A stretch of DNA of 64,000 bases. Origin: Saccharomycopsis fibuligera x Saccharomycopsis cf. fibuligera. Taxonomy: Eukaryota; Ascomycota; Saccharomycetes; Ascoideales; Saccharomycopsidaceae. Location of the stretch: positions 806,001 to 870,000 of the forward strand of contig CP012815.1 in assembly GCA_001936135.1 (NCBI GenBank), in the 5' to 3' direction. A model generated the notes under the pieces. That model did no database searches. It was given only the letters and a program-made list of their open reading frames with translations, and had not been told where the DNA came from. The number at the start of each line of letters is the position of its first letter. The first letter of the stretch is position 1. Shown here piece by piece: positions 32,222 to 41,184 of the stretch. Both the position numbers and the translations under genes were made by a program.

Positions 32222-34627
32222 TCACAACTCCTCATCAACTTTAGTCAAAAATCCCGCCACTCTACCCAAATCAACTTCATCAGGATCACTTTCCACCGCC
32301 TGTACCAATCCTTCCAACAAGTCGTCAACTTTGTTTTCTTCGACGCCAGTGCATAGCGAAACAACATGGCGAAACTTGTCCTCAAGGACTATTGATTTAT
32401 GGTCCAAATTGCTGGCTAGGTTTTGTAAAAATTTCTCGTTTTCTTTGTATGCTTTTATTCTCGCCTTGAGGACATAGGTGGGTGGGATATCATTTATGTC
32501 GACATTCAAGTTTATCAACTTATCAGGGGTAATTTTTATCGACGATGGGTCTATTTTGGCTAGGTCAAGGTCATTTGCATTGTTGTTGTTATCATTTTTT
32601 GGCAATTTGGCTCGTTGGTTCTCGATTTGCAGTTTCACTTCATGATATATCGAAGGCACTTTAAATGGCTGATCAGGGTCATATGAGGTATTAATATCAA
32701 AACCTTGGTTTGCCGCTTCAGGGTACTGTGATACAAAGTTGGTTTCTTCTTCCTGAATAGATTTCTCAATATTGGCAGTTTTTTGTTTCAATTCATTCAA
32801 CTTGCTTTCGGAATTTTTCAAAATTTCTAGCTGGATTCGTGATTGAGATAACTTGATGGTAGACTCTTTTAAGTTTTTATATAGCACATTCAACTCTTTT
32901 TGCTTTTCGCCTAGCTGAGCTTCAAAATCACTGTTCAACTGATTCATTATTTCTCGCATTGATCCAAGGACTTCTTTGCTTCCCAGGGCAAGTTTCTTGG
33001 TGGTTTCTGCATCATCATTGGCGCTGAAAGCTTGTAGTAAAGCTTTGTTGTTTTTCGTTGCAGTGCTTGAATTTTTCCCTAAAAATGCATCTAGTTGTTC
33101 CCCAATATTGTTAACACTATTCTTAGCTACACCGGTAACCATTTCGCCGACTCCTCCGTTGGGCAAACTTACGCCAGAAAGACGGAAATCTGCTGGTGTT
33201 AACCCTGCTTTATTTGGAAGCTTTGGGTCAGCTCCCACATCAAGTAATTGCTGGGCAATAGCCTTGTTGCCTATACGAGCTATTATGTTAAGCGCAGTGT
33301 CCCCATTATGATCTTTCAAATTAACAATTTCGCTCATGAACCCAGCCAATGAAATGGCGTTGAATTTTGTAGGACCACTCTTGATGATCCATTCAACAAG
33401 ACATTGGATGTAATATTTAGCTGCTTCATTACGCCCCTCAATACCAGCAGTTAAGACAATATGATGAAGTATTGAACGGTGTCTGTTGTCTAGAACATTA
33501 ATTGATGGATATAAAATGTCCAACAATTTGCCAAATGATTGTTCTTCATAGAAATTTGTATGAGCTACTGCTCTCATTAACGCGGTTTCTCCAGAGAGAT
33601 TACCACGGTTCAAGTTTGCTCCTAAATTGACCAATTCATAAACTAATGGAATGTTGGCTAATGAAGCTGCCCAATGCAATACTGTATGACCTTGAGGGTC
33701 AATAGGTAAGTCCAAATTAACATTGTTGGTGGAGAGCTGGCCACATGCTTCGGAAATTGAATCGTTCTCGGAGATAAAAATTTGCGTTAACATTTCTTTA
33801 AGTTGGTCATAATTGGATATATGGGACACGTCCATTGGCTCAAGGGCATACTTGGTGGTGGTTTCTAAAGTGTCTGCTATGGTGTTTGCACGTTCAGCTC
33901 TGCTATGTATTCCTAAACCACTAGCGCTACCAATATTGCTACTACTGCCACTGCGGCTGCCATTACCGCTGGTACTAGTATTATTAGAAGCGGTTTTGAG
34001 CTTCTTCGACGGAGATTCAATATCATTGGTAGTAGGGTTAAAATCGTCATTTTCTGTAAGCGTTGAATAAGTTCTCGAATTTAGAGATTTTTTCAGTTGG
34101 TTAAAATCGTATTCTTTAATCAACGGCTGTAATGGTTTTTCTACTTGTAGTTTTTTGGCAATTTCCACCGCATGCTGTGTCTTAATCCAAATACCTTTGT
34201 ATTTCCCATCGTCAATCTCTGTCCTTTCATTCACTGCTTCGGTGCTTAATATCTTATCAGACTCTTCTTCATTCAAGCCAGCAAGGTTAATGATTTGCGT
34301 AACATTGATCAAATCGTCGTCCTTGTTTTTAGCAATCAAAATACCGTTAATAAGTATTTCTATTATGTTTTTGTTTTCATGTTTAGTGAAGTTGAGCTTT
34401 CCTGCGTCGAATCCTCGACTGAGTTTATTGGTCCCATTTGCATTTAGCTGTTCTTGTTTTTCTTCTCCAGTGGCAGATTGTTTGTCCTTGTTGTTTAAGA
34501 AATCAGTAATAGTAGTATCTCCATCTGGTTCTATTGACATCATTAGATATGCTTCTTCTTCACGCTGGTTATTCTCAAGTTTAGCGTGGTTTTCGCCTGA
34601 AATTCCGTGGTTCTGACCGTTGGACAT
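32222..34627 (-). CDS. SWI6: SWI6-like SBF/MBF cofactor (degenerate APSES domain plus ankyrin repeats)
   Basis: 801 residues. An APSES/KilA-N-like domain lies at about 85-175 (LINVTQIINLAGL, GKYKGIWIKTQHAVEIAKKL). It lacks the basic recognition-helix character of Mbp1 and Swi4. Ankyrin repeats span about 304-480 (GHTVLHWAASLANIPLVYEL, NGDTALNIIARIGNKAIAQQ), a coiled coil 556-630, and the C-terminal heterodimerisation region ends in VDLGRVAGFLTKVDEEL. This order, with the weak DNA-binding domain, points to Swi6, the non-DNA-binding partner of Swi4 and Mbp1 that controls G1/S genes. Mbp1 is the alternative. Swi6 is usually slightly larger or similar in length (S. cerevisiae 803). It diverges from the protease gene, and an MluI cell-cycle box sits in the shared upstream region. 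Confidence 0.78.
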   Translation of the reverse strand: MSNGQNHGISGENHAKLENNQREEEAYLMMSIEPDGDTTITDFLNNKDKQSATGEEKQEQLNANGTNKLSRGFDAGKLNFTKHENKNIIEILINGILIAKNKDDDLINVTQIINLAGLNEEESDKILSTEAVNERTEIDDGKYKGIWIKTQHAVEIAKKLQVEKPLQPLIKEYDFNQLKKSLNSRTYSTLTENDDFNPTTNDIESPSKKLKTASNNTSTSGNGSRSGSSSNIGSASGLGIHSRAERANTIADTLETTTKYALEPMDVSHISNYDQLKEMLTQIFISENDSISEACGQLSTNNVNLDLPIDPQGHTVLHWAASLANIPLVYELVNLGANLNRGNLSGETALMRAVAHTNFYEEQSFGKLLDILYPSINVLDNRHRSILHHIVLTAGIEGRNEAAKYYIQCLVEWIIKSGPTKFNAISLAGFMSEIVNLKDHNGDTALNIIARIGNKAIAQQLLDVGADPKLPNKAGLTPADFRLSGVSLPNGGVGEMVTGVAKNSVNNIGEQLDAFLGKNSSTATKNNKALLQAFSANDDAETTKKLALGSKEVLGSMREIMNQLNSDFEAQLGEKQKELNVLYKNLKESTIKLSQSRIQLEILKNSESKLNELKQKTANIEKSIQEEETNFVSQYPEAANQGFDINTSYDPDQPFKVPSIYHEVKLQIENQRAKLPKNDNNNNANDLDLAKIDPSSIKITPDKLINLNVDINDIPPTYVLKARIKAYKENEKFLQNLASNLDHKSIVLEDKFRHVVSLCTGVEENKVDDLLEGLVQAVESDPDEVDLGRVAGFLTKVDEEL

Positions 34628-35315
34628 ATCTTTGCTTTTTGGTTTGCTGTGTGTTGTAACTCCTCAAAAAATTCCAAGTTCTCTATGTTCTAATTACACT
34701 TTTTTCAATAGTAAGCTTTAAAATATTAATCCTCCTGGGGGTGTCTAGATACTGCCCTGCAAAAAAATAAAAACAACTACTGTTGATCTTAATATTGTGC
34801 TGACATTCGTTTTTTACGTGTTTGGAAGGTCGCGTTTTAATTTTATTTTATTATATTTTGTTTTGTTTTTTGGTTTTTTCCAGGATCGGAAATTGTGATG
34901 GTTTTGGATTACGTAAGATTGCAGACCGCCAACATGGCTGAATATACCTTAACGGAGTAAACAGCATCTCAGAAATTCTTAAAGAGATGCAGGTTCAAGA
35001 TAAAATAGGTAGAGACAATTACTTGTTATAGCTCAGGTGACTTTTTGTGTTGCTGCTGATATGATGTATGACTTTCTAAAGGCTTCAAGGCAAACTGTCT
35101 TCCTGTAGAATGCACAAAAATAAAAAATAAAAAAAATAAAATAAAAAGAATCACAACGCGTCCATGAACAGATTGCTTTTGTGGTCGAGTTTCTTTGATG
35201 TTTCGTGCTTTTTTTCCTATGAGAATCCGAAGCAAATCGTCAGATATTTTCATAATTCACAAATAATAAACATTCAAATAACCTCAATATCAATATTAAC
35301 AATCGACAACTAGCC
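34628..35315. other. Divergent upstream region of SWI6 and the protease
   Basis: 688 bp. It contains one perfect ACGCGT box, a CGCGTTTT near 34830 and an A-rich run at 35118-35150. No gene seen. Confidence 0.6.
35156..35161. promoter_or_regulatory. MluI cell-cycle box (MCB)
   Basis: ACGCGT, the MBF binding site, is 529 bp upstream of the SWI6 ATG and 155 bp upstream of the protease ATG. S. cerevisiae SWI6 is known to carry an MCB element. Which of the two genes it serves is not decided by the sequence. Confidence 0.4.
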
Positions 35316-36710
35316 ATGGTTTCGCTACGCTGGATTTGTAACGTGTTGCTTTTTGTCCTTGTGGCAGATGCAACAAACTACATTGTCCAAACCGATCCAT
35401 CCAAAACTTTGGATTTTTACAAAATAAAATATCAAACGCATTTTGAAGCATTGCAAGCAACTGACTCGTTTCCTCAAACATTTAATTTTGGCAATATTAC
35501 TGGTTTTCAAGGGGAGTTTTCTCGCGAATTTCTTCAATCGCTTTATGATGAACCTTCAGTTTTGGAAATTTCTGCGGATAAGTTTTTAAAGTTGGATGAC
35601 GTTCAAGAGTTTGCTCCTAGGCATTTAGCAAGATTAAGTCAAAGAAATCCATTGAAAGATAACCGTATGAAAAATACCACTCAAATTTAACGAGAAAAAA
35701 TATTAAGTTTCTAGCTAACTTTTTCTTATTATCATAGAAGCACTAGATTATGTTTTTGACCCAACTTTGGGAATTGGTATTGATGTCATGGTTATCGACA
35801 GTGGGATTAATAAGGCACACCCTGAATTTACAGGAAGAGTGAAGCAACTTGCCAACTTTGTCGGAGAATTTGATGTTGATGATGTTATAGGTCACGGTAA
35901 GTATTTTCACTTCAATTTTTTATCCTTCAACTTTTTTTTTTTTTTTTTTTTTTTTTTTGACTGCTAACTTTAGTTAAAACAAAGGAAGTGCAATTGCCGG
36001 AGTCATTGGTTCTGAAACATATGGCGTTGCTAAGAAATGCAATTTAGTGGACATTAAGGTAACAAACAGAGAAAGAGTCACAAAATCTTCAGATGTGATT
36101 AGAGCTTTGAAGTTGGTGACAGAAGAAGCAAAGACAACAGAGAGACCAACAGTGGTTGTTCTTGCTATGAGTGCCAAAAAGGATAAACTATTGAATAGCA
36201 TTATAGAAAACATTATTGAGCAAGGGATACCCGTCATAACATCTGCGGGAAATGAAGGAGGTTTGGGTTGCAACTACTCTCCTGGTTCCGCCACCGGTGT
36301 TTTGACTGTTGGATCTATCGATGATTCGAATGACAAGATTGCCAAATTCTCCAATTGGGGTGCATGTGTTGATATTTTTGCCCCTGGAGTTAGCGTATTG
36401 ACTACAGGAAATGTTGACGATTATGTTACCAAAGCTAGTGGAACATCAATTTCCGCAGGTATAGTAGCGGGTTTGACTGCATATTACATGGGTATGGGTC
36501 AAACAGGATTAGAAGCAGTGTATACGGTGAGTTATTTACTGACATCTTGTTTTTGTCGTTATTTTATTTGAAGAAAAAAAAACTTTTTGAAGTACTAACC
36601 TCACTTAGATTAAACAAATAGCGACACCTAATACTATTCATGGTCTTTTTTTGAAACCATACACGGTAAATAAGATTGCATACAATTGTGATGGACATCC
36701 AACTTGGTAA
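35316..36710 (+). CDS. Secreted subtilisin/proteinase K-like serine protease, four exons
   Basis: Exons 35316-35664, 35738-35896, 35985-36526 and 36609-36710 join in frame to 383 residues. Residues 1-19 are a signal peptide. An I9-type propeptide follows (NYIVQTDPSKTLDFYKIKY), then an S8 domain close to proteinase K. The triad is Asp137 (VIDSGI), His169 (GHGS) and Ser324 (SGTS), with the oxyanion Asn259 in SAGNEGG. The last exon gives TVNKIAYN, matching the proteinase K end TVNLLAYN, which supports the join. The sequence departs from the family in two places: SGTSISAG replaces SGTSMATPH, and the substrate-binding SLGG strand reads VLAMSAKKD. Three introns in a yeast gene of this size are rare. 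The role is unknown; extracellular or vacuolar proteolysis is likely. Family assignment is firm, activity less so. Confidence 0.88.
35665..35737 (+). other. Protease intron 1
   Basis: 73 nt with donor GTATGA, branch AGCTAAC and acceptor ATCATAG. The intron interrupts a codon after its first base, and splicing removes an in-frame TAA. The joined sequence continues into the conserved segment before the catalytic Asp. Confidence 0.85.
35897..35984 (+). other. Protease intron 2
   Basis: 88 nt with donor GTAAGT, a 27-nt poly(T) run (35932-35958), branch TGCTAAC and acceptor ACAAAG. The nearer TTTAG after the branch is skipped, because only the second AG restores the catalytic HGS-x2-AG motif. Confidence 0.82.
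36527..36608 (+). other. Protease intron 3
   Basis: 82 nt with donor GTGAGT, a perfect TACTAAC branch point and acceptor CACTTAG. It falls between codons. Confidence 0.88.
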
Positions 36711-36918
36711 AAAGAAGGTTTTTGTTTGAACAAAGTTTCATAGAAAGATAATATACTATATTGGAATAATACAGAAATTTTGAAGCAAAGGAAAGTAACG
36801 TTATATAGGAGCATGTTGTAAGGAGAAATAATAAGAAGACAGAGTGAAGAAGAAATGGAACTAAGAGTAAAAAGTAGCAATTTAAAGTTGGAAAATCATT
36901 AAAAGTTAATTTAGAGGT

Positions 36919-37734
36919 TCAACTCAGTAGCTTAAACAGTCTAGGAGTAAACATTATTGAACTTTTTTTATTTTTCCCAATGGGCTCAACTAATGAATCG
37001 ACATCACTTTTTATGATACCCATCCGACTTTTTCTTTCTGGACTAGATTGAATCTTGCCGCTTTGTGGTTGTGACAGAGGATCTTTAACCATTAGTTGAG
37101 GCTCAATTTCATATTTTGTAGCAATATCTTCAGTGCTATAGTTTATAATATATTCTTTAGAGGCCCTAAACTGAGACTGTTGCCAGGACTCATTATCAAA
37201 CAATGATGAACTAATCGATCCTGCATCATTTTTATCCGAATCTATGCCCCTGTCATGACCATCACCAGCGCGACGTTGACCGCTTCCAGTTAGATCATCT
37301 TCAGTTGTCTTGTTTGCTCTCCAGGCAAGAAAAACGAGGATAGAAATGAATAAAAGAATTGCTAGTGGGATTCCAACGCCTAAGCCAACAGCTAGAGCTT
37401 TTTGGTTACTTTTTTGACCCACAACGTAAGCCGCATCTCCGAATTCGTATTTTGAGGAAGTGTTATTTATACTGGATGTAGATGAAGTGGATATTACAGA
37501 AGTTACAAGGGTGGAGCCAGTGGTTACCAGGGGAGCCACTCCTGTGAATATTGCTTTGTTGTTCGATGTTGTTGGTGGCTTTGTTGTCTTTGTTATTGCG
37601 GTACTGTTGTTGTTGTTGTTGTAGGTTGAGGTTGAGGTGCCGGATGGGGATATCATGGTAAGAAAAGATGTACTGGTTACCATCACAAATGTTACGTCGC
37701 TCATTTTCAAATAGTCACCAAAAGGTATATTCAT
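36919..37734 (-). CDS. Single-pass membrane protein, SKG6-like
   Basis: 271 residues from the first in-frame ATG at 37734; a second ATG ten codons later is also possible. A Ser/Thr/Asn-rich, probably O-glycosylated part (residues 25-100) precedes one strong transmembrane helix at about 113-139 (LAVGLGVGIPLAILLFISIL). A charged cytoplasmic tail of about 130 residues follows. The glycine-rich helix followed by a basic/aromatic stop (WRANK) is like the SKG6/TOS2/AXL2 class of fungal bud-site membrane proteins. I infer that link from architecture only. There is no classical N-terminal signal peptide, so the helix itself may direct insertion. A nine-codon upstream frame (37812-37841) lies in the leader and a TATA-like element near 37867-37877. 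The gene converges on the protease with 208 bp between stops. Confidence 0.6.
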   Translation of the reverse strand: MNIPFGDYLKMSDVTFVMVTSTSFLTMISPSGTSTSTYNNNNNSTAITKTTKPPTTSNNKAIFTGVAPLVTTGSTLVTSVISTSSTSSINNTSSKYEFGDAAYVVGQKSNQKALAVGLGVGIPLAILLFISILVFLAWRANKTTEDDLTGSGQRRAGDGHDRGIDSDKNDAGSISSSLFDNESWQQSQFRASKEYIINYSTEDIATKYEIEPQLMVKDPLSQPQSGKIQSSPERKSRMGIIKSDVDSLVEPIGKNKKSSIMFTPRLFKLLS

Positions 37735-38663
37735 GTATTTTGATTTTGTCGATTGTTTGTAGGTTTGAAAGCTCAAAATTCCAACAGTTGAACAGAACGA
37801 CAGAAAAAAAGTCAATCAAAAGAAGTGACTTGAGCGGACATTATGGTAAAGAAGGAAATTGAGTCATTTATAAAAGGGGTACTGAAGAATGATAAGTGAT
37901 GTGTAATTTCATGTTACATGTTATAGATAGATACACTTTAAGTATGTAAGCAAGTACTTAACTCGACTCAGAGGCACATGCTTTACAAAACAATGAAGAT
38001 ATCTGTCATTTTGCAGCATTAGTACTCTGAAATGTTGCAATTACATAATATGCTCAAACTTTTAAAAAATATGTCTATACAATTATATGTATCACGACGC
38101 AAAAAGTAGATATTATTGACTTGAATTGGTAAAATGATTGAATGTTTGAAGGGTTTTAGTGCAGTAATAAAACAATTGGCACTCAACTGATCCAATAAAC
38201 TGCCTAATGTTTTATTGCTTTATTTTCTTAGATGGGGCGATAGTACATATGAAATCACACAAACCATAATTAAAGGCGCCATGAGGAACATTAAATGTCC
38301 TTAAAATTTGAAAATACGTTTAGTCTAAATAAAACGTTGATTTTTCATTTGTAATTTGAGGTGAAAGCACGCACATATGCATGGAAAAGCAGGTATAAGC
38401 AGGTCGAAGCATGACGAAGTGGGCGTGTATGGAAATAGCAGTGTTTGAAAGTTTTAAGGATTTTATGAAATAGCAGTATGTGAATTTATCTACTAGAGCT
38501 ATCCCCTGAGCTCTGGTAGTATACAACACTAGAATACAACAGGGAAATTTAAGATTTAAAAATAGAACAAAAATTGTTATTTTTGCTTGCAAATTTACAG
38601 ACTGGGACCAGGAAAAGAAAGTGATTTAGCAAGATGTCAACACGAAGCAAGCGGAGAACATAA

Positions 38664-38698
<35 letters not shown>

Positions 38699-39700
38699 AA
38701 TGATAATGATAACAATAACAATAGTAGCAGCATCTTGTCCGCATTATTCCTGCTACTGCTATTGTTTCTGCTTTTGTCTATTGCTTTTGGAATTGTTGTG
38801 TGGATTTCTACTATATTGCTTGAGCACAGGCCTGTTACGTAATACAAAACACACACAAAAATCAGAGAAAAGTAAGGGCGGAGGTACCGTTCCTGCGGGT
38901 CTACGGCTAATGGTGCTCGTAAATACAAGTGACCCAAATAGTAACCCTGTCGAAAAATACGAGCATTCCCTCTGTGTGAAATCGAATACCGGAAACGATC
39001 GCCAAAGACATTGCAACGTCCAACTAATTAAAGGAAACACAAATGTGCTCAGCTCTAGACTAACACTCTCCAACTGATTAAAGCGAATATTCATCAACCA
39101 TCGAATCACAGGCGAGCGATCTCTGAACTAGAAAGCTGGGGTTGGCACAGTTTACTCCAAAGTTGTGCCACTGCGGTATTTTTGTATAGTCTTTTGTGGA
39201 ATCTTTGTAAACGGCTATGCAGTTAGGTAAATCGGCCGGGCAACCTCCACTGCACAGCATTTAGTGGGCGAAAAAGTAACATGATTTTTCCTTTTGGTGA
39301 ATATTCGGTTACGCTCAAGTGATTAGCGGAGAAAATACTGACAACTATTGGGTGATTCTGAAATTCCTGGCACCACTTACCAGAATATCAGAGTACAGCC
39401 TAAGAAATGTTGCAAAAATAGGCTGACCGGTAGGTTTGAATGGTATGACTGGCGTAAGCGGGCTTTGTAACTCTTGGGTGGGTTTATGGTTTATTATTTT
39501 TGTGTTTCACTCAAACGATGAGGGGACAGCTGAAGTATATAAGCGTAGGCTTCTCCTCATCTTTAGAGAAACGTTTATGTTGTAGAATTCTTATATATTA
39601 CCTCTATCAACACTATCAACAACAAACGATAAACCACTACTACAGTTCATAATAATCATATTCTTGATTTTTCTTACAACACAACCACACATAATCCAAA
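37735..39700. other. Intergenic, divergent promoters of the SKG6-like and COX26-like genes
   Basis: About 2 kb. It contains a TATA-like element near 37870 for the minus-strand gene, an ATG/GAT repeat (about 12 units, 38663-38697) and, near the right end, AGGGG at 39521-39525 and TATATAAG. Small open frames here are repeat-driven. No other gene seen. Confidence 0.6.
39536..39543 (+). promoter_or_regulatory. TATA element of the COX26-like gene
   Basis: TATATAAG, 158 bp upstream of the ATG, with a stress-element-like AGGGG shortly before it. Confidence 0.5.
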
Positions 39701-39883
39701 ATGATCGCTACTAGAATCCTTAGAACCGCTGCTGAAAGACACCCACTTAGAGTTGGTGCTAACAGCCCAATTCGTGTTGCACGTCATATTTCTGGTTGGG
39801 CTGCCTTCATGGTCACTGTTCTTGGATGGCCAATGGTCCCTGCTGCTTACTCCAGACTTACTACTGGTGCTAACCAATACTAA
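39701..39883 (+). CDS. Small mitochondrial inner-membrane protein, COX26-like
   Basis: 60 residues. The N-terminal half is Arg-rich, Ser/Ala-rich and free of acidic residues apart from one Glu (MIATRILRTAAERH, RVARHIS), which fits a mitochondrial presequence. One transmembrane helix follows with the phrase FMVTVLGWPMVPAAYSRL. That phrase resembles the helix of S. cerevisiae Cox26 (SVCLGWP followed by an aromatic and Ser), a small subunit associated with cytochrome c oxidase. Codons are those of well-expressed genes (AGA, GGT, GCT, no CTG). A clean TATA box lies at the right distance and the ATG has an A-rich context. The gene is real with good confidence. The COX26 identity rests on a short similarity and could be wrong; another small respiratory-complex subunit is the alternative. 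Confidence 0.65.
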   Translation: MIATRILRTAAERHPLRVGANSPIRVARHISGWAAFMVTVLGWPMVPAAYSRLTTGANQY

Positions 39884-40584
39884 GCAGCAAAAGAATAGCT
39901 ATGCTAAATAAGCTTAGCTTCATACCGCGCCGTCTAACGACCTTTTCATGACTCTACAATTACCATCACCACATTATTTTTGTTCTGTCTTTTTATTTAA
40001 TTTGATTTGACCTTATTCAATAGTTACATGATCTGCTTGAAAAGAAAGCTGCCAATCATTATTTGATATTCTGCTTTTCTTAGAATTGATATTCTGCTCG
40101 CTCTAGATTGTTCTTATGTCTTTTTATTTACTTCTTGATTATTCTATTCCGTTCTGCATTTACCAATTTAACTTAATATTATGTCTGTGCATTTAACTCA
40201 ATCCACAATGTAAGCTTCTCAATTTAATTTACTTAACTCCATTCAATAATAAATCTTATAGTTTTTAACTTTGATCTTCCTTTTCTGGCTTATTAAACAA
40301 GATTTTAGAAAGAAAAAGCGCCCATATTGGTTGCGCTTGAAATTACAAAATGCCATTAAAATGCTCAGGCGCCTTCCATCCTACATCAAAAAAAAATAAA
40401 ATAAAATAAAAATAAAATAAGAATTAGTAATCATTAAAAAAAATATCTAAAATAATAATGAACCATATATGTGAAACTCAAATCGAGAATGAACAAAAAT
40501 TAGGTAAAAAGGAAATTTAAATCTATCTAGAAAAAGTTCTGTGCGTCATTACGTTTCTAATAGTCTCTAAGAAACCTAAATAAC
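39884..40584. other. Convergent intergenic region
   Basis: About 700 bp of AT-rich sequence between two 3' ends, with an A-rich run near 40388-40445. No gene seen. Confidence 0.65.
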
Positions 40585-41184
40585 TCAAGCAGCAGTAACT
40601 TCAGCATTAACAGCATCCCTCTTAACGGTTTCCAAAGTAGTAGCAGCCACGACCTTCAATCTTGGATCATAGGTGTCTTCGTGGTGACCTTTTTTAGCTT
40701 CTCTTTTTTCTTCGACCCTGATTCTTGGATCCAATGATGGCTTAGGGTGGTATTTGGCATCAGCTTCTCTCTTTTCAACACTAGTGGCAGCCACGACCTT
40801 CAATCTTGGATCATAGGTGTCTTCGTGGTGACCTTTTTTAGCTTCTCTTTTTTCTTCGACCCTGATTCTTGGATCCAATGATGGCTTAGGGTGGTATTTG
40901 GCATCAGCTTCTCTCTTTTCAACACTAGTGGCAGCCACGACCTTCAATCTTGGATCATAGGTGTCTTCGTGGTGACCTTTTTTAGCTTCTCTCTTTTCTT
41001 CGACCCTGATTCTTGGATCCAATGATGGCTTAGGGTGGTATTTGGCCTCGGCTTCTCTCTTTGCGACAGTTGTTGGCTCAGCTACTCTAATTCTTGGGTC
41101 CAAAGAAGGTTTGATGTGTTCTTTAGCTTCGACAGAAGCAACGAGAGCAAAAGCAGCAATATACAAGTATGTTGGAATCTTCAT
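40585..41184 (-). CDS. Secreted repeat-peptide precursor with Kex2/Ste13-type processing sites
   Basis: 199 residues. A signal peptide ends at about Ala20. Seven Lys-Arg pairs follow (42-43, 64-65, 90-91, 112-113, 138-139, 160-161, 188-189). After each KR comes EAEA, EADA, EA or DA, the spacers that Ste13-type dipeptidyl aminopeptidase trims in alpha-factor. Cutting would release two alternating peptides: type A KYHPKPSLDPRIRVEE (three copies, plus a variant right after the signal peptide) and type B starting KKGHHEDTYDPRLKVVAA (three copies). Both share the core DPR-I/L-R/K-V. There is no membrane anchor. I do not recognise the peptides, and they lack the usual features of alpha-pheromones (no aromatic start or C-terminal Gly-Pro-type motif). 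A TATA-like element lies 133 bp upstream. Function unknown; a secreted signal, wall or defence peptide are all open. Confidence 0.85.
   Translation of the reverse strand: MKIPTYLYIAAFALVASVEAKEHIKPSLDPRIRVAEPTTVAKREAEAKYHPKPSLDPRIRVEEKREAKKGHHEDTYDPRLKVVAATSVEKREADAKYHPKPSLDPRIRVEEKREAKKGHHEDTYDPRLKVVAATSVEKREADAKYHPKPSLDPRIRVEEKREAKKGHHEDTYDPRLKVVAATTLETVKRDAVNAEVTAA
40630..41061. repeat. Three tandem 144-bp coding repeats
   Basis: The segment encoding one A plus one B peptide (48 codons) is repeated three times with an exact 144-bp period. For example, GACCTTCAAT recurs at 40651, 40795 and 40939. Copies are nearly identical at the DNA level, suggesting recent duplication or gene-conversion homogenisation. 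Confidence 0.9.
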
